From: Coffea arabica
Taxonomy: Eukaryota > Streptophyta > Magnoliopsida > Gentianales > Rubiaceae
Assembly: GCF_036785885.1 (NCBI RefSeq)
Contig: NC_092317.1
Span: 560,501 to 624,500, forward strand
Direction of reading: 5' to 3'
Length of the DNA stretch: 64,000 nucleotides
The notes under the pieces are model-generated. The model was given only the letters and a program-made list of their open reading frames with translations, searched no databases and was not told where the DNA came from. The translations under genes and the position numbers were made by a program. This document shows, piece after piece, positions 59,352-64,000 of the stretch. Within the stretch, counting starts at the first letter, position 1, and the number at the start of each line of letters is the position of its first letter.

Positions 59352-62300
59352 ATGACACGCCTGGGAGAACACTTGAGAAGAATAATGCCGCATTCCGGAA
59401 ATGACACTACCCTGTCGAAGAAAAGGAAGAAACTCTTGTTCATAACTCTTCTGGCAGCAATCCTGTTGGTTGCAGCAGTAATTGGAGCAGTGACTGGAGT
59501 CAATTCACGCAAGAACAATTCCAAGCAAGAAAGTCTCCGAGTCTCCAGCGCAGCCCATGCAATCGTCAAGTCTTCCTGCAGCAACACACTATACCCTGAT
59601 TTATGCTTCTCTACGCTGGCCAACCTTCCCCAAGCAGTGAGCCAAAAAATCACCAGCCAAAAGGACGTGATAGAATTAGTGCTGAACCACACCACCACCA
59701 CTGTCGAGCACAATTACTTTGCTGTCGAGCACCTCATTGCCACGCACCACAATCTAACGGAACGCGAGAAGACTGCGTTGCATGACTGCCTGGAGACCAT
59801 AGACGAAACTCTGGACGAGCTCCACCAAACCGTCAAGGACCTCGAACTATACCCCAGCAAGAAATCCCTTAAACAACACGCCGACGACCTCAAAACCCTA
59901 ATGAGCGCTGCCATGACTAACCAAGAAACATGCCTCGACGGGTTCTCTCACGACGACGCCGATAAGCATGTGCGCCAAGAGTTGTCGAACGGTGAAGTGC
60001 ACGTAGAAAAGCTGTGTAGTAATGCTCTAGCCATGATCAAGAACATGACCGATACGGACATGGAAAGGGAAAGTGAGGCCGGCGGGCGGAAGCTGGAGGA
60101 GGAGGAGACAAATGGGTGGCCAAATTGGCTGTCTGCAGGGGACAGGAGGTTGCTGCAGTCTTCAACCGTGACAGCTGACGTGGTTGTGGCGGCTGATGGC
60201 AGCGGGGATTTTAAAACAGTATCGGCGGCGGTGGAGGCGGCACCGGAGAAGAGCAGCAGTAGATATGTAATCAGAATAAAAGCAGGGGTTTACAGAGAAA
60301 ATGTGGAGGTGCCGAAAAAGAAGACAAACATAATGTTCTTGGGGGATGGTAGAACCAAAACAATCATCACCGCAAGCAGGAATGTGGTTGATGGCAGCAC
60401 CACTTTCCATTCCGCCACAGTTGGTGAGAGTTACATATAATTACTACTACTGTTTTTGCTTTTCTTAATTCTCCTTAACAATTCTTCCTCATTAAATTGA
60501 ATTGGGTAGATACTCCTATATAATTGCAAATATCCGAAACTTAAAAGATTAGAAAGGAAAAAAGAGAAGGGTACATTCACCACAGGCACCTTACTGATCA
60601 TGTACAGTAGTTTAGAGTTGCCCGTGAACAAGAGAGAAATTTAATTGTGACTTTGTTGGGTTAAGTTATGTAATTAATAAGTGGCGGTACTAATTAAACT
60701 TACCCAAGTCGGAGGAGGGTGACAGATGTTTAGCTAAGAGTAGTAAACATTATTAATTTCGATAGTACTATAGTAGCTGGATGAGGTAGAGTAGTGGTGG
60801 AGGGTGGAGTGAAAGAGCAGCGGTGGTCCACTCCGGCGGAAACGATGACTGGAATTAATGCACAATTAATAGTTTCGTCATCTCCTTCGCCAAACCAAAC
60901 TTAAAGTTGTCTTTTCACCGGACCACCCGTGCAGCAGCCTGTAATTTTACTTTGTCCATTTGCAGAAGGCTCTCTTTTTGCCGTTCCCTGATCGGCTTTA
61001 CACCTATGGTGCCTTCTCTCTCATTCTTCCTTTATCCTTATCCTCAGTAACTAAGTAGAAGTAGATCCATCACAAGTAACCATCATCTTAGCCCAAGTTT
61101 GATTCATAAAATGTAGTAATTCGTAATTCTCTACATTTGATATTGAAAAAATATTTAACTTTTCCTACCAGAACGCACGTGCTCTTCTGAATCACGGACT
61201 GAAGAAGAAAATAAGCAGACAAAAAATTTCAGCCATTCTCGGTTCTGATCTCCCCACTAGTAGTAAAATACATTTATTATCGGATGCAAAAATATGTTAA
61301 GGTCCGGAAAAAATGCAACACTGATTGGGCTGTAGACAGACAGACACATCAAATTCATGTTGCTCTCTTTAGCGTTCAAGTCCTATTTCTAAGAAAGATA
61401 AGAAGGAACCTTGTCAAGTTTTTTGCATTCATCATCAATGGACATAAGTTGTTATAATTGTTTAATGTTAATAAAAAGGTACGTCATCAATCCGATTCTT
61501 AGGATCAGGATGATAATGCGGCTATCTCTGATGCCAAATACGCTAGTTATTATTTAAGAATCGGTGCATTTCAATTCCAGCTGGAATATTTCTGGAACAA
61601 GAAGGTTTGTCACTTTTCTATGCTTTGCATTGACTTTAAGTACTATTACGCACGCTACTTCCTTTGGGTAGGATGTGGTTTTTCTTTTCCGGATGGTTTC
61701 CTTCAATTACGGTTCCGTTTCAAATTGAAATCAGGTGAGCTGTCGGACAACAATATCAGATTCGTATTCATGATGATATTTCTAGCTTTCTCCATTGATC
61801 GAGTCAAAAAAGTGCTTTGATGATGACAATGAAACATCAACACAAAGGATTGAGTACATTTGCATCGTAAAATGTATATAGGCAGCTGGCAGCGGCATTA
61901 ATAAGAATCAGAGAAAATATGAAACTCTTCTCCAGGAATTCATCATGGAGCTATTTGTATAGGAAAAATACACCTCGACTAACCATATTGCTTTGTCTGG
62001 ATTATGCATTATTTACAATTCTTTTTAATTATATCACAAACATTTTTTTTAAAAAAAAAATCATCTTGTTTTCATTTTTTTATTTTACATGCATCATTTT
62101 CACATAAACTAGTACATTATTATTTTAAAAATATGGCAAATAATAATAATATTCCATCCATGTATTATTTGTGAAGGAGTTTCTTGGGCATGGTTACGCA
62201 TTCACACACAAGTCTAATATCCCCTCCCCTCTTCCTTCCCCGCACCCCCCTCTCTACACACACATAGAGCGGTAATATACGAAGGCTATTCATCATTAGG

Positions 62301-63271
62301 TAAAGTTAATCCTTTGCTATACATACAAGGTTGGTGATACCATAGCATAGGAGACGGTACCAAACTGTCCTGACTGCTGCATTGTCTTGTCAGTTGTCTG
62401 CAAACTTTCTTTTTTTTTTCGGTCAAAAGTTGTCTGCAAACTGATGCCATGAATTTTCGCTAATGGTTTGTTTGCTGAGGTTTGATTTATTATACTACAG
62501 TACTATTTATTTACGCATTGTCTGACGTTACACGTAAAATGGATCGGATGTCTCACATGCAATGCAATGCGCAATGCAGCGGCGGTTGGCGAAAGATTCT
62601 TAGCGAGGGACCTAACCTTCCAGAACACGGCGGGTTCATCCAAGCACCAGGCCGTGGCCCTTCGGGTGGGCTCTGATTTGTCCGCATTCTACCAGTGCGA
62701 TATCCTGGCCCACCAAGACACCCTCTACGCCCACTCCAATCGCCAGTTCTACATCAACTGCTTGATCGCCGGAACCGTCGATTTCATCTTCGGCAACGGC
62801 GCCGCCGTCTTCCAAGACTGTGACATCCACGCGCGGCTACCGGGTTCGGGGCAGAAGAACATGGTGACAGCCCAGGGCAGGATCGACCCCAACCAGAACA
62901 CCGGCATTGTGATTCAGAAGTGCAGGATTGGGGCCACGTCCGACTTGAGACCGGTCCAGCAGCAATTCCCCACGTTCCTGGGACGGCCGTGGAAGGACTA
63001 TTCCAGGACGGTGGTGATGCAGTCGACGATTACGGACGTGATCGACCCTGCAGGTTGGCACGAATGGAACGGGAATTTTGCTCTGAATACCCTGTTCTAC
63101 GCGGAGTATCAGAATACTGGGGCAGGAGCGGGGACCTCTGGAAGGGTGAAGTGGAAGGGGTACAAGGTGATCACGAGCGCAGCGGAGGCCCAGGCTTTCA
63201 CTCCCGGAAGGTTCATCGACGGCAACAGTTGGCTGGGCGCCACTGGCTTCCCGTTCGCCCTTGGCTTATGA
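59352..63271 (+). CDS. Type-I pectin methylesterase with PMEI pro-region (pectinesterase/pectinesterase inhibitor)
   Basis: Two exons, 59352-60423 and 62580-63271, giving 1764 nt and 587 residues. A basic N-terminus and membrane anchor/signal at about residues 29-48 (LLFITLLAAILLVAAVIGAV) lead into a PMEI domain with the usual Cys pairs (SSCSNTLYPDLC and later). RRLL at about 265-268 is the subtilase processing site that frees the mature enzyme. The catalytic half has GVYRENV, KHQAVALRV, HQDTLYAHS (Gln and Asp), GTVDFIFGN (Asp) and LGRPWKDYSRTVV (Arg), all five PME signatures intact. The enzyme de-esterifies cell-wall homogalacturonan. The ATG at 59352 fits family length best; ATGs at 59154 and 59385 are in frame. 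The single intron before the catalytic block is 2.2 kb. Closest by memory to the PME3 group. Confidence 0.93.
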
Positions 63272-64000
63272 AAATCGTGAGATCAACTTTCCAATTCACC
63301 CAACATTTCCAATCTCAATCGATTAAATTAGTACAATTAATTAGTTAATGTGCAGCTGCCGTTTCAGTATTCTACTGTTCTTTTCTTGCGGCGGAGCACT
63401 ACACCAGCTAGTAGCTGCTCATGGTGGATTTGATTGAATGTTTCATGCTGTACGTGCCTGAGAGTCACTTGTACTCCCATCGTCACGAAATAATAGATAA
63501 ATAACTTGGTACTCTTCAGCTGATGGGAAGTACTCCATAATATATTTGGGACAAATTTAATGTTTGCGCATGGCGGTTAAAACTAAACTGATCTGGGGCC
63601 GGCATCGATCGGACTCGTTTTAATGTTTATTAATAAATATTCATTTGTGCATCTCACTATTTTTCTTGGGGCGAAGTATTCATCTGTTTTGATTAAGAGA
63701 GTCTCTTTTAAATGGTCGTTATTTGGGCTGGGCACCTACCGTCATGCTCATTTCTCCGCTGAAAAACCCGTGGCCCAAACAGCACATGTGAATATTATTA
63801 TTATTATTTATTTTTGGGTGTGCGTGTAAACAATTTAGATCACTTTTTTTAACCCTTCATTTTTTATCTTTACAAATCACACGTTGAGTGACCAAAAAAA
63901 AAAAAAAAAAAAAAAAAGTTCTTCCTATAACTCTTATGTGCATACATTCTGAACATATCCAGCCCTTCATAAGTATTGTATCTAACAACATGCTTCATAA
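63272..64000 (+). other. 3' flank of the pectin methylesterase gene
   Basis: Likely 3' UTR to about 63600. An (ATT)n tract at 63795-63810 and a poly-A run at 63894-63917. No gene is seen. Confidence 0.5.

Noticed and set aside
59123-59713. 196-residue minus-strand open frame
   Set aside because: Antisense shadow of the PME pro-region.
1-64000. tRNA, rRNA, CRISPR or organellar insertions
   Set aside because: I scanned by eye for tRNA T-loops, direct-repeat arrays and organelle genes and saw none; a tRNAscan run and an organelle-genome alignment would be decisive.

Overview
This window is nuclear DNA from a flowering plant. It is AT-rich, its genes have GT-AG introns, and the families are plant ones: ATL-type RING-H2 proteins, a type-I pectin methylesterase, a plant-type O-fucosyltransferase and a Pumilio-23 homologue. 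Short inverted-repeat elements are dense between genes. Repeat texture (GTTTGGA-ended MITEs carrying GCTACAGTA-like cores, and GGGATAATTTCAGAAA-ended elements) and protein similarity suggest an asterid eudicot, perhaps Rubiaceae (coffee-like). That placement is inference, not proof.

Layout. 1-6763 is the 3' part of an autonomous Helitron: the C-terminal end of its RepHel helicase, then an apparently intact nine-exon RPA1-like gene, then a perfect terminal hairpin and CTAG end. A second, non-coding Helitron-like unit (6764-8499) abuts it head to tail. Three minus-strand housekeeping genes follow: a mitochondrial K+/H+ exchange-related protein (8964-13090), an O-fucosyltransferase-like Golgi protein (14728-17608) and a plastid-targeted NUMOD3-repeat protein (19253-23000). 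Two plus-strand single-exon RING-H2 ubiquitin-ligase genes lie at 25515-26126 and 29202-30134. A small unrecognised two-exon gene (31570-32365, minus) is followed by a MULE-type element with long inverted repeats (33006-33554) and a tail-anchored E2 ubiquitin-conjugating enzyme of the UBC33/34 type (35099-38412, minus).

38413-45126 holds no convincing gene but several transposons, including a hAT-type element with an 8-bp target duplication. Next come a small predicted secreted peptide gene (45127-45441, plus) and a ten-exon APUM23/NOP9-type gene (46681-52500, minus). The APUM23 copy carries an in-frame stop codon in exon 8 and a decayed duplicate of exon 7 in the adjacent intron. 52501-59351 is repeat-rich, and the window ends with a two-exon pectin methylesterase (59352-63271, plus).

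The genes form no operon or pathway cluster. Three act in ubiquitination (two RING E3-type proteins and one ER tail-anchored E2), but nothing in the sequence shows that they work together. The points most worth a second look are the Helitron-borne RPA gene with its tandem Helitron neighbour, the broken APUM23 with its relic exon, the orphan secreted peptide and the set of well-bounded MITE/MULE/hAT insertions. All exon boundaries were read by eye from splice consensus and reading-frame continuity.
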